Part shown: one piece after another, positions 6,794 through 11,990 of the stretch
How positions within the stretch are numbered: the stretch's first letter is position 1
Layout: each line of letters opens with the position of its first letter
Origin: JAICYJ01 sp038212095
GTDB taxonomy: Bacteria; Actinomycetota; Thermoleophilia; Gaiellales; JAICJC01
NCBI GenBank assembly: GCA_038212095.1
Contig: JBBQUW010000046.1
Location: 1 to 18,635, forward strand
DNA: 18,635 nucleotides
Direction: 5' to 3'
Translations under genes and position numbers: made by a program
The notes under the pieces: generated by a model
Told to the model about the DNA's origin: nothing
The model's input: only the letters and a program-made list of their open reading frames with translations
Databases searched by the model: none

Positions 6794-6821
6794 CTTAGTT
6801 GGCGGCACCCCCCGTCGCCAT
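6794..6821 (+). promoter_or_regulatory. Very weak sigma-28-like promoter candidate before the secreted 126-residue protein
   Basis: CTTAG (6794-6798), 15 bases, then GTCGCCAT (6814-6821), then seven bases to ATG 6829. The geometry is the same as at the amidase and L,D-transpeptidase genes, but the -10 matches GCCGATAA at only 4 of 8 positions. It is listed because TTAG/TAAG tetramers are very rare in the noncoding DNA of this window. Confidence 0.22.
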
Positions 6822-6828
6822 CGCTCTC

Positions 6829-7209
6829 ATGAAGAAGCTCCTCTCACTCACCCTGGCCGGCCTCGCGCTCGCCCTCCCTGCCACCGCCCTGGCGGATACC
6901 TACGTGCTGACGCACCTGGGCATCGCGGCCAGCTCGCACGCGGCACGCGGCAGCTGCGTCACCCGCAAGCTCTCCACGGTCAGCGCGCTGGTGCTGCGCT
7001 GCGACGGTTCGACCGGCTACGCCGTTGCTCGCTATGACTTCACGATGCCCGACAGCTGGAGCGGCACCGCGTGTCCCCATGTGGACGCGAGCGGCGATCC
7101 CAGCGTATCGCTCGTAAAGCTTGACGAGACGCACGTTCGCGTGATCGTGCGCACCACCGGCGTCTCGAAGGTCATCGTCAGCGCCGTCAGCGTCGGCTTC
7201 TACACCTAG
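6829..7209 (+). CDS. Secreted 126-residue protein of unknown function
   Basis: ATG 6829 begins MKKLLSLTLAGLALALPATALA, a clear signal peptide with cleavage expected after ALA (about residue 22). The mature part of about 104 residues is rich in Val, Ser and Thr with alternating hydrophobic residues, suggesting a beta-sandwich. It has three cysteines (in RGSCVTRK, VLRCDGS and GTACPHVD). No family is recognised. A frame open from TTG 6799 exists, but the ATG is immediately followed by the signal peptide. It is divergent from the GGDEF-HD-GYP gene, with a 116-base intergenic region holding GGGGATCCCC and G/C runs. It converges on the sigma-associated membrane protein gene. Confidence 0.7.
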   Translation: MKKLLSLTLAGLALALPATALADTYVLTHLGIAASSHAARGSCVTRKLSTVSALVLRCDGSTGYAVARYDFTMPDSWSGTACPHVDASGDPSVSLVKLDETHVRVIVRTTGVSKVIVSAVSVGFYT

Positions 7210-7229
7210 CCGGTGGCGCCGAGGCGTCC

Positions 7230-7270
7230 GACGCCGGCGCCGGAGAGCTGGGAGAGGTGACGCCGGCGTC
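7230..7270. terminator. Possible bidirectional hairpin between convergent genes
   Basis: GACGCCGGCG (7230-7239) and its exact complement CGCCGGCGTC (7261-7270) form a 10-bp all-matching stem with a 21-base loop. It sits between the secreted protein stop (7209) and the stop of the converging membrane protein gene (7330). No T-run follows on either strand, as is common in GC-rich actinobacteria. Confidence 0.45.
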
Positions 7271-7329
7271 AGGCCGCCCCGTGACGAACGTGCCTCACGC
7301 CCCATCAGAGCGTCGCCGCCCGCAGAAGG

Positions 7330-8265
7330 TTACCCGTGTGCGGCCAGCGCATGATCGATCTGCTGCTGCAGCGTCGCCAGCCCGGACTCCAATCGCTTCT
7401 GCTCCTGCGCGCTCAGCGGGCCGCTCCTGGCGTCACGGAAGCAGGGGCCGATGATCCGCATGAAGTCCGGTCCCACGTGCAGCAGCGGCTGGGCGGCCTC
7501 GCCCTCGGCGACCGTGTGGTGGATGGCCGCCGCGTAGAGCAGTACCAGGTCGATGTCTGTCTGAATCGGCGAGGCGATCTTCTGCACCTCGGCGCCGCAC
7601 TGGCTGTTGGCGATCAGACGCTGCGCGACCGGCAGCCGGGTGCGCACGTCGGCAAGCAGCAGCGCGAGCCTGTGATCGAGGATGCCGAACCGAGCGGTGG
7701 GGGCTGGCGACACGACCAGGATCGCGCGGTCGAGCGCGCGGAGACGGTCGAGGATCGTGATCTGCTCGGAGGTGCTGAGACCGCCCTGCCTGGCGTAGAC
7801 CGAGCAACGGTTGTTGATGTTGGTGAACTCTCTGCCCAGCGCCGCGCGAGGATCGGCCTGGTCGCCCGTCAGCGCATAGGCGGAGAGATCCACAAAGACG
7901 GGCGTTGCCAGGTAGTTCCACTGGGGCGTGAAGCACTCATCTCGCTGCACCAGTCGGCGCGAGAGGGGGATACGAGCTTTGACGTCCGCGACCACGATGT
8001 CGAGCCACGACTGTGCGCCGACCCGCGACACGTGGGCGGGTCGTGCCGTCTGGGCCTGGTGGTTGAGCAGCGAGGCGAACAGCATTCCGCCCAGCGCAGC
8101 CGACAGCACCGCGGCGGCGACCAGGGCGCGGGTCGCTCGCTGGGGCAGTCGCGGCGCCCGTCGCGGCGCGGACGGAGGCGTGCGCTGCAGCGTCTCGTGC
8201 CAAAGGTCGAGCGGGGGATCGATCTGATCGAACTCCGCCAGCAGGTCGGGCCACTGTCTATTCAC
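7330..8265 (-). CDS. Sigma-associated membrane protein with duplicated extracytoplasmic domain (putative anti-sigma or sensor)
   Basis: A 311-residue single-pass protein: a cytoplasmic N-terminus of about 46 residues, one helix (about 47-68), and about 240 residues outside. It starts at GTG 8265, overlapping the sigma gene's last 8 bases, with AGGAGGTG (8277-8270) just upstream, so translation is coupled. Position and topology suggest an anti-sigma factor, but there is no zinc anti-sigma motif (HxxxCxxC). The outer part is an internal repeat. ADVKARIP...RRLV...C at 93-111 matches ADVRTRLP...QRLI...C at 205-223. RCSVYARQGGLSTSEQ (153-168) matches PCFRDARSGPLSAQEQ (274-289). ATP...D also recurs as ASP...D. 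Each copy has two cysteines (111/154, 223/275), suggesting disulfides. The family is not recognised. Confidence 0.8.
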   Translation of the reverse strand: MNRQWPDLLAEFDQIDPPLDLWHETLQRTPPSAPRRAPRLPQRATRALVAAAVLSAALGGMLFASLLNHQAQTARPAHVSRVGAQSWLDIVVADVKARIPLSRRLVQRDECFTPQWNYLATPVFVDLSAYALTGDQADPRAALGREFTNINNRCSVYARQGGLSTSEQITILDRLRALDRAILVVSPAPTARFGILDHRLALLLADVRTRLPVAQRLIANSQCGAEVQKIASPIQTDIDLVLLYAAAIHHTVAEGEAAQPLLHVGPDFMRIIGPCFRDARSGPLSAQEQKRLESGLATLQQQIDHALAAHG

Positions 8266-8716
8266 CGCTCACCTCCTCGGCCTGCATGCGGCTGCGCAGC
8301 GCACGGCGGGCGCGGTGCAGCTGCACCTTGACCGCGGGTACCGATGATCCCGTCAGCGTCGCAACCTCGCTCACGGGGAGGTCGGCGTGGTAGTGCAGGA
8401 ACACTGCCGCCCGTTGCGCGGGGGTCAGCAGACGCAGCGCATCGGTCAGCTCGTCGGACAGGAAGGCGCGATCGGGACGGCTTCTCTCCGACGCGGAGGG
8501 CGGACTGAGCAGACCCTCCCGGCGCAGCTCGGCGGCGGCGAGGCGAAACGCGGTGCGAAACAGCCAGGCCGCGGGATCGCGCACGCCCTTGTCGTACACC
8601 AGCAGCCGCGAGAACGCCTCCGCCGTCACGTCGTCCGCGATGTCGCTGCGTCCGGCCGTCATTGCGAGCACGGCGCGCCACAGCTGGCCGGCATGGCTGC
8701 GGAACACCGACTCCAC
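8258..8716 (-). CDS. ECF-type RNA polymerase sigma factor
   Basis: 152 residues, with only sigma region 2 (about 1-70: FRSHAGQLWRAV, DIADDVTAEAFSRLL, DPAAWLFRTAFRLAAAELRR) and region 4 (about 95-145: LTPAQRAAVFLHYHADLPVSEVA, helix-turn-helix ending VKVQLHRARRALRSRM). This is the minimal ECF architecture. Region 2 is short at the N-terminus, and GTG 8716 is the only acceptable start after an upstream in-frame stop. The next gene overlaps it and is probably its membrane-bound partner. GTTACC with a CGTCC about 16 bases downstream lies in the upstream region and might be an autoregulated promoter, but this is weak. An inverted repeat, GTGAG-N5-CTCAC (8733-8747), is also there. The target regulon is unknown. 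Confidence 0.9.
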   Translation of the reverse strand: MESVFRSHAGQLWRAVLAMTAGRSDIADDVTAEAFSRLLVYDKGVRDPAAWLFRTAFRLAAAELRREGLLSPPSASERSRPDRAFLSDELTDALRLLTPAQRAAVFLHYHADLPVSEVATLTGSSVPAVKVQLHRARRALRSRMQAEEVSGE

Positions 8717-8732
8717 ATCTGGTCGATCGGAC

Positions 8733-8747
8733 GTGAGATGACCTCAC
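8733..8747. promoter_or_regulatory. Small inverted repeat upstream of the sigma factor gene
   Basis: GTGAG-ATGAC-CTCAC, a 5-bp inverted repeat with a 5-base centre, 16 bases before the GTG start of the sigma gene. It could be an operator or part of the promoter. Arms of this length can arise by chance. Confidence 0.25.
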
Positions 8748-8791
8748 CGGTAACTGCCTGGTCGTCCATCAGAGCGCCCGGACCGCCCACC

Positions 8792-9055
8792 TCACGGTCC
8801 CGCGGATCCGTGTGACCGGTCTATCTGGTGCTGGTACTGCTGGGGCAGCCCGGGCGTCAGACAGGCGGCGTTTTGGTCGAGCACGATCTGGGAGCCTCCT
8901 GGGTTGTGGGCTATCGCGTGTTGCACCGCCCGCTGCGGGTGCCTCCAGCACGCCGCCGTGTCCAGGCCCGGCTCGAGGCAGCCCGACAGCGCGAGCAGCA
9001 GGCAGACCTGTGCCGGTGCCACGGTACGCCTCACGACACTCTTGACTCGGTGCAT
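8792..9055 (-). CDS. Small putative lipoprotein
   Basis: An 87-residue frame from ATG 9055. The N-terminus (MHRVKSVVRRTVAPAQVCLLLALSGC) is a lipoprotein signal: basic n-region, hydrophobic core and lipobox LSGC with Cys26. The mature part has two further cysteines (AACWRHP and NAACLTPG) and is otherwise polar. No family is known. GAAGGG lies two bases before the ATG. The gene points toward the sigma gene (stop to sigma start about 76 bases), so it may be part of the same minus-strand transcription unit. It is divergent from the HNH lipoprotein gene with a 61-base gap. Confidence 0.5.
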   Translation of the reverse strand: MHRVKSVVRRTVAPAQVCLLLALSGCLEPGLDTAACWRHPQRAVQHAIAHNPGGSQIVLDQNAACLTPGLPQQYQHQIDRSHGSAGP

Positions 9056-9102
9056 GCCCTTCAGAGCACGCTGCCGCCCCGCTGGTTACCTGGATCGCCG
9101 AC

Positions 9103-9108
9103 TAGCAT
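9103..9108 (+). promoter_or_regulatory. -10 box TAGCAT of the HNH lipoprotein gene
   Basis: TAGCAT, eight bases before ATG 9117. No clear -35. It fits the leaderless pattern seen at other genes in the window. Confidence 0.4.
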
Positions 9109-9116
9109 CAGTCGGG

Positions 9117-9731
9117 ATGGCAGCGGAGCACACGACGTTCGGTTGCGCTGCGCTGGCCAAGACGGTGGTGATCGTCGCGCTGTCCGGCCTGGCGACGGCG
9201 TGCGCATCGTCCACTGCTCCGGGCGCCGCGTCGTCGGCGGCGGGCACGACGGCGCCTCACCGTCAGCGACACGACCGCCGGCGCCATCACCCCAAGCGCC
9301 ACCACAGGAACGCGCATCACGCGATCGATGCCGGCGTTCCGCGCCGCGATCTGCCGCGGCCGGCGCTCACACCAGGCATCTCGCTGGCGGTCGGGCGGGC
9401 GCAGATCTGTGTGTCCGGGTATGCCACCGCGGCGCGCGACGTGCCGACCTCGGAGTCCGACGCGGTCTATCGGCGCTACCACGTCGTCCATGTGCCCTAC
9501 GCGCACGAGGTCGATCATCTGATCTCGCTCGAACTGGGAGGATCCAACGCGATCACGAACCTGTGGCCAGAGCCGTACGCCGGCCGTTGGGGAGCGCGTA
9601 CCAAGGACGCGCTCGAGAACCGCCTGCACGACCTGGTACGCGCCGGGCGGCTCGCCCTTCGCGTCGCCCAGCGGATGGAGGCGACCAACTGGGTGGCGGC
9701 TTACCGACGCTTCGTCGGGTCGCAGCCGTGA
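9117..9731 (+). CDS. Secreted HNH-nuclease-like lipoprotein with His/Arg-rich linker
   Basis: 204 residues from ATG 9117. A hydrophobic stretch (about 14-28) ends in LATAC, an acceptable lipobox with Cys29, so the protein is probably lipid-anchored outside the membrane. Residues 48-69 form a remarkable His/Arg linker (11 His and 9 Arg or Lys). The C-terminal half carries the HNH-type signature HEVDHLISLELGGS (130-143), NLWPEP (148-153) and KDALENRLHDLV (163-174). Glu131-Asp133-His134, Asn148 and His171 are the likely metal and catalytic residues. Proteins of this family usually have a signal peptide, suggesting an extracellular or periplasmic nuclease for nutrition or competition. The frame is open upstream to 8904 but lacks a better start. 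A 104-residue protein gene follows 47 bases later. Confidence 0.82.
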   Translation: MAAEHTTFGCAALAKTVVIVALSGLATACASSTAPGAASSAAGTTAPHRQRHDRRRHHPKRHHRNAHHAIDAGVPRRDLPRPALTPGISLAVGRAQICVSGYATAARDVPTSESDAVYRRYHVVHVPYAHEVDHLISLELGGSNAITNLWPEPYAGRWGARTKDALENRLHDLVRAGRLALRVAQRMEATNWVAAYRRFVGSQP

Positions 9732-9766
9732 CGGATCGCGGGCTGGCGCCCACCCGCCGCGCGGCG

Positions 9767-9772
9767 TAGTCT
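9767..9772 (+). promoter_or_regulatory. -10 box TAGTCT of the 104-residue protein gene
   Basis: TAGTCT, six bases (GCGGGC) before ATG 9779, the same spacing as TAGCCT at 4883 and 13130. No -35 seen. Confidence 0.4.
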
Positions 9773-9778
9773 GCGGGC

Positions 9779-10093
9779 ATGATCCGGCTGGTACTCCTGC
9801 TCGCGGTGCTCGGTGGTGGCGGCTACCTCGCCTACCACTGGTGGGAATCGCACAATGGCAGCGGCAACGGCGGATACCACGGCGTGGCCGCCCAGCGATA
9901 TCGCACCGCGTATGCGGTCTGCAAACGGACGGTCTCCGGCCAGCCGGCGCTGTCCCAGCACGTGATTCGGGTGATGTCACGGGCGATGCGGGGCCGCTAT
10001 CGCGCCGCGGCGCTGGCCGGCTGTGAGGCGGGGGCGAAGTCCGCTGGGCTGAGCGGCATCCTCAACCAGCTCCAGCACGCGACCAGCCCATAG
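9779..10093 (+). CDS. Small membrane-anchored or secreted protein
   Basis: 104 residues. The N-terminus MIRLVLLLAVLGGGGYLAYHWW is a single hydrophobic helix acting as an anchor or uncleaved signal. A Gly/Asn linker follows, then about 60 residues with two cysteines (YAVCKRTV and LAGCEAG) that could form a disulfide across a helical hairpin. No family is recognised. The body, with AQRYRTAYAVC and AMRGRYRAAALAGC, suggests an alpha-helical extracytoplasmic domain. It follows the HNH gene but has its own -10 box, so it may be separately transcribed. Confidence 0.7.
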   Translation: MIRLVLLLAVLGGGGYLAYHWWESHNGSGNGGYHGVAAQRYRTAYAVCKRTVSGQPALSQHVIRVMSRAMRGRYRAAALAGCEAGAKSAGLSGILNQLQHATSP

Positions 10094-10182
10094 CTTGTAG
10101 CTGCAGCTGCCTGGCTGTCCGTGTCCACAGCTCGCGCGGTCGATCGCACCCGGCGGATGCACCCAGGGCGGTGAGTATCGAG

Positions 10183-10255
10183 CGGGGACGGCAGGAATCG
10201 AACCTGCGACCAAGAGCTTAGAAGGCTCCTGCTCTATCCGCTGAGCTACGCCCCC
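10183..10255 (-). tRNA. tRNA-Arg (anticodon TCT)
   Basis: The reverse complement gives acceptor GGGGGCG/CGTCCCC (one G-T pair) with discriminator G. The D-arm is GCTC/GAGC. The anticodon stem GGAGC/GCTCT encloses the loop CTTCTAA, giving anticodon TCT, and the T-arm is GCAGG-TTCGATT-CCTGC. CCA is not encoded. It reads AGA/AGG codons, which are rare in this GC-rich DNA. Confidence 0.95.
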
Positions 10256-10271
10256 AGAATGGATCGACCCG

Positions 10272-10299
10272 ATAGTACGCCATGCGCGCGGCCGATCTA
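10272..10299 (-). promoter_or_regulatory. Possible tRNA-Arg promoter
   Basis: On the minus strand, TAGATC (10299-10294), a 16-base spacer, then TACTAT (10277-10272), 16 bases before the mature 5' end. The -35 matches TTGACA at only 3 of 6 positions. Position and orientation suit a stable-RNA promoter. Confidence 0.35.
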
Positions 10300-10719
10300 G
10301 GCGGTGTCCGGCCGGCCCTCGGGGTAGTGCTGGAGGTTGTCGTCGGGTACCTGCTCCCAGGTCGCCGCGTAGGCGACGAACTGCCGGTAGCCGGGCCGCA
10401 CACCGGGATCGTCGTCAAGCGCGCCGAACCGCACGCTCATCACCGTCGGGTCGGTGGGACTGCGGCTGAACAGCGACGAGCCGCAGACGGAGCAGAACAG
10501 CTTGTGAAAGCCGTCACCCGGATCGTAGGATTTGACCAGATCCTCGCCCGACACGAACCGCAGCGACGCGCCGTCGATCCGGGCCTGCACCGAGGCGGCT
10601 GTTCCCGTCCGGCGCTGGCAGCGCGTGCAGTGACAGTAGCTGGCAGTGCCCAGCCCACCGTCGATCTCGAACTGCACGCCGCCGCACAGGCAGCGACCGG
10701 TGATCGGCGAGGCGTTCAT
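10297..10719 (-). CDS. GFA/CENP-V family zinc-binding protein
   Basis: 140 residues, the usual length of the glutathione-dependent formaldehyde-activating enzyme (GFA) fold. Zinc-ligand cysteines are all present: GRCLCGG near the N-terminus, YCHCTRCQRR (about 28-37) and FCSVCGSSLF (about 77-86). Members bind two zinc ions in a beta-sandwich. Only a few are known to act on S-hydroxymethyl glutathione, and actinobacteria generally lack glutathione, so the true substrate is unknown. Start ATG 10719 has TACGAT eight bases upstream. A much longer frame continues upstream across 10720-11514, but its predicted protein there is the antisense or out-of-frame shadow of pdxH. Confidence 0.9.
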   Translation of the reverse strand: MNASPITGRCLCGGVQFEIDGGLGTASYCHCTRCQRRTGTAASVQARIDGASLRFVSGEDLVKSYDPGDGFHKLFCSVCGSSLFSRSPTDPTVMSVRFGALDDDPGVRPGYRQFVAYAATWEQVPDDNLQHYPEGRPDTA

Positions 10720-10727
10720 CGGCCGGG

Positions 10728-10733
10728 ATCGTA
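10728..10733 (-). promoter_or_regulatory. -10 box TACGAT of the GFA-family gene
   Basis: TACGAT on the minus strand, eight bases before ATG 10719. No clear -35 element. Confidence 0.4.
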
Positions 10734-10784
10734 GCGCTGCGCCGGGAGATCCAGCGTGGACGGGACCGATCTTGGGAAAGCGGC

Positions 10785-10815
10785 GGGGCGGGCGCACCCC
10801 GAGCGCGCCCGCCCC
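10785..10815. terminator. Strong GC hairpin between pdxH and the GFA-family gene
   Basis: GGGGCGGGCGC (10785-10795) and GCGCCCGCCCC (10805-10815) form a perfect 11-bp, all-GC stem with a 9-base loop. It lies about 150 bases after the pdxH stop and about 50 bases before the -10 box of the GFA gene. It is well placed to end the cupredoxin-pdxH transcript. There is no T-run. Confidence 0.55.
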
Positions 10816-10927
10816 ATCCGTCGTCGCCGGACGTGTGCCCGCCGCCGCCACGCGCGACCATCCGGTCGCGTTGCGGTCCTCCGGCACGTCGATGCGGCCG
10901 ACACATCGTGCCGGGTCGTGCCGCTCA

Positions 10928-10949
10928 GGGGAGTCCCCCAGGTGGGGGG
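10928..10949. repeat. G/C-run inverted element just after pdxH
   Basis: GGGG-AGT-CCCCC-AGGT-GGGGGG. The central CCCCC (10935-10939) can pair with either flanking G-run; CCCCC-AGGT-GGGGG is a perfect 5-bp hairpin. It starts 16 bases after the pdxH stop on the minus strand. It may act with the larger hairpin as a terminator or be a protein-binding site. A similar three-run layout occurs at 6746-6764. Confidence 0.35.
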
Positions 10950-10964
10950 TATCTCGCCTGGCGG

Positions 10965-11549
10965 CTACGGAGCCAGCAGTCGGCTGCTCCAGGCGCCCCC
11001 GGCATCCCTGCCGTACAGGCGGCGCTCGTGCAGGCGATGGTCGCCGTGGCGCCAGAACTCGATCGTGCGCGGTGCGAGCAGGTAGCCACCCCAGTGCGGT
11101 GGACGCGGCACGTCGCGGCCATCGAACCGCCGCCGGGCCTCGTCCAGCTGCTGCAGCAACGCGGGGCGCGACGGCAGCGTACGGCTCTGCTCGCTGGCCC
11201 ACGCCCCCAGCTGGCTCTCGCGCGGCCGCCCGGCGAAGTAGTCGTCGGACTCTGCGTCCGGCAGCTGCGAGACCGACCCTTCGATCCGCACCTGGCGGCC
11301 CAGCTCGGCCCAGTAGGACAGCAGCGCGGCGTGCGGGTTGGCGGCCAACTGGTCGCCCTTGCGGCTCTCGCGGTTCGTGTGGAAGCGGAAGCCGCGCTGG
11401 TCGGCGCCTCGCAGCAGCACCATCCGCGCCGAGGGCGATCCGTCGGCCGAGGCGGTGGCCAGCGCCATCGCCTCCGGCTGATCGATGCCGGCCGCGGCGG
11501 CCTCGGCCAGCCACTCTGCGAACTGTGCGATCGGATCCGGGTCGGGCAT
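10965..11549 (-). CDS. pdxH: Pyridoxamine/pyridoxine 5'-phosphate oxidase
   Basis: 194 residues; FMN-dependent enzyme of the final step or salvage route to pyridoxal 5'-phosphate. Family blocks are in order: AMALATASADGSPSARMVLLRG (about 27-48), GFRFHTNRESRKGDQL (FMN phosphate contacts), AALLSYWAELGRQVRIEG, the SQLGAWASEQS region, then PPHWGGYLLAP with TIEFWRH, and the C-terminal RL(L)AP that closes the active site. It is slightly shorter than the E. coli enzyme (218), mostly at the N-terminus, as in other actinobacterial forms. ATG 11549 is 17 bases after the cupredoxin stop, so the two form an operon. A GC hairpin follows downstream. Confidence 0.93.
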   Translation of the reverse strand: MPDPDPIAQFAEWLAEAAAAGIDQPEAMALATASADGSPSARMVLLRGADQRGFRFHTNRESRKGDQLAANPHAALLSYWAELGRQVRIEGSVSQLPDAESDDYFAGRPRESQLGAWASEQSRTLPSRPALLQQLDEARRRFDGRDVPRPPHWGGYLLAPRTIEFWRHGDHRLHERRLYGRDAGGAWSSRLLAP

Positions 11550-11566
11550 GCTGACCGGATTGTCGC

Positions 11567-11926
11567 TCAGGTGACGGTGAGCTGGGCGACCATACCCAGC
11601 TGTCGGTGCCCGGGCAGTGAGCAGAACAGGTTGTAGACCCCGGGATTCAACGTGAGGGAGAGCGTCTTCTGCCCGCCGCTGGCGATCCGACCCGTGAAGC
11701 CGTACTGGACGCCCAGCCGGCGCACCGTCAGGTTGTGGTCGTCCTGACCGTAGTTGTGGACGTACAGGTCGATGCGACCGTTTGGAGCCTTCAGCCGACC
11801 GAGCGCGACTGACCACTCGCGCTCGCTGACTCCGACGGCCGTCGGAGTGGTCGCCGCGCCGCTCCAGGCGGGCGCGACCAGCACGGCTAGGCAGAGCACG
11901 GCGGCGATCGCGAACAGACCCTTCAT
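11567..11926 (-). CDS. Secreted cupredoxin (type 1 copper protein)
   Basis: 119 residues with a signal peptide (about 1-25, MKGLFAIAAVLCLAVLVAPAWSGA) and one small blue-copper domain. The type 1 ligands are all visible: His64 (GQDDHNLTV) and Cys102, His107 and Met112 in FCSLPGHRQLGM. The C-x4-H-x4-M loop is the plastocyanin/auracyanin-like form. It is probably an extracytoplasmic electron carrier or copper chaperone; no oxidase or nitrite reductase gene is nearby. ATG 11926 is eight bases after GCCGATAC. Longer frames upstream run into the divergent gene. It is first in an operon with pdxH, a pairing with no obvious metabolic reason. Confidence 0.88.
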   Translation of the reverse strand: MKGLFAIAAVLCLAVLVAPAWSGAATTPTAVGVSEREWSVALGRLKAPNGRIDLYVHNYGQDDHNLTVRRLGVQYGFTGRIASGGQKTLSLTLNPGVYNLFCSLPGHRQLGMVAQLTVT

Positions 11927-11934
11927 CACGTCTG

Positions 11935-11942
11935 GTATCGGC
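11935..11942 (-). promoter_or_regulatory. -10-like box GCCGATAC before the cupredoxin gene
   Basis: GCCGATAC on the minus strand, eight bases before ATG 11926, nearly the same sequence and position as at the amidase gene. The expected -35 position reads TCGGT and does not match, so it could equally be an ordinary promoter with an extended CGATAC box. Confidence 0.35.
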
Positions 11943-11954
11943 CGCCGCGGCCGG

Positions 11955-11983
11955 ATGACCGATCCCCCGATCGGTCGTATGCT
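11955..11983 (+). promoter_or_regulatory. Sigma-70-type promoter of the beta-propeller gene
   Basis: ATGACC (11955-11960, TTGACA-like), a 17-base spacer, then TATGCT (11978-11983), then seven bases to GTG 11991. This favours GTG 11991 as the start and a leaderless transcript. The spacer is almost filled by a palindrome. Confidence 0.5.
11957..11976. promoter_or_regulatory. Palindromic operator candidate in the divergent promoter region
   Basis: GACCGATC-CCCC-GATCGGTC: two perfect 8-bp arms around a 4-base centre, lying between the -35 and -10 of the beta-propeller gene and upstream of the cupredoxin start. The position is typical of a dimeric repressor site that could control both genes. Confidence 0.5.
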
Positions 11984-11990
11984 GTGGCCG

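Noticed and set aside
6746..6828. Cyclic-di-GMP or cyclic-di-AMP riboswitch upstream of the secreted protein
   Set aside because: GAGCAAACAGC and GGGGA pieces look suggestive next to a GGDEF gene, but the conserved cores of GEMM or ydaO motifs are missing.
3734..9731. Methyltransferase plus HNH nuclease as a restriction-modification pair
   Set aside because: The genes are over 4 kb apart with unrelated genes between, and the HNH protein is predicted to be exported as a lipoprotein.
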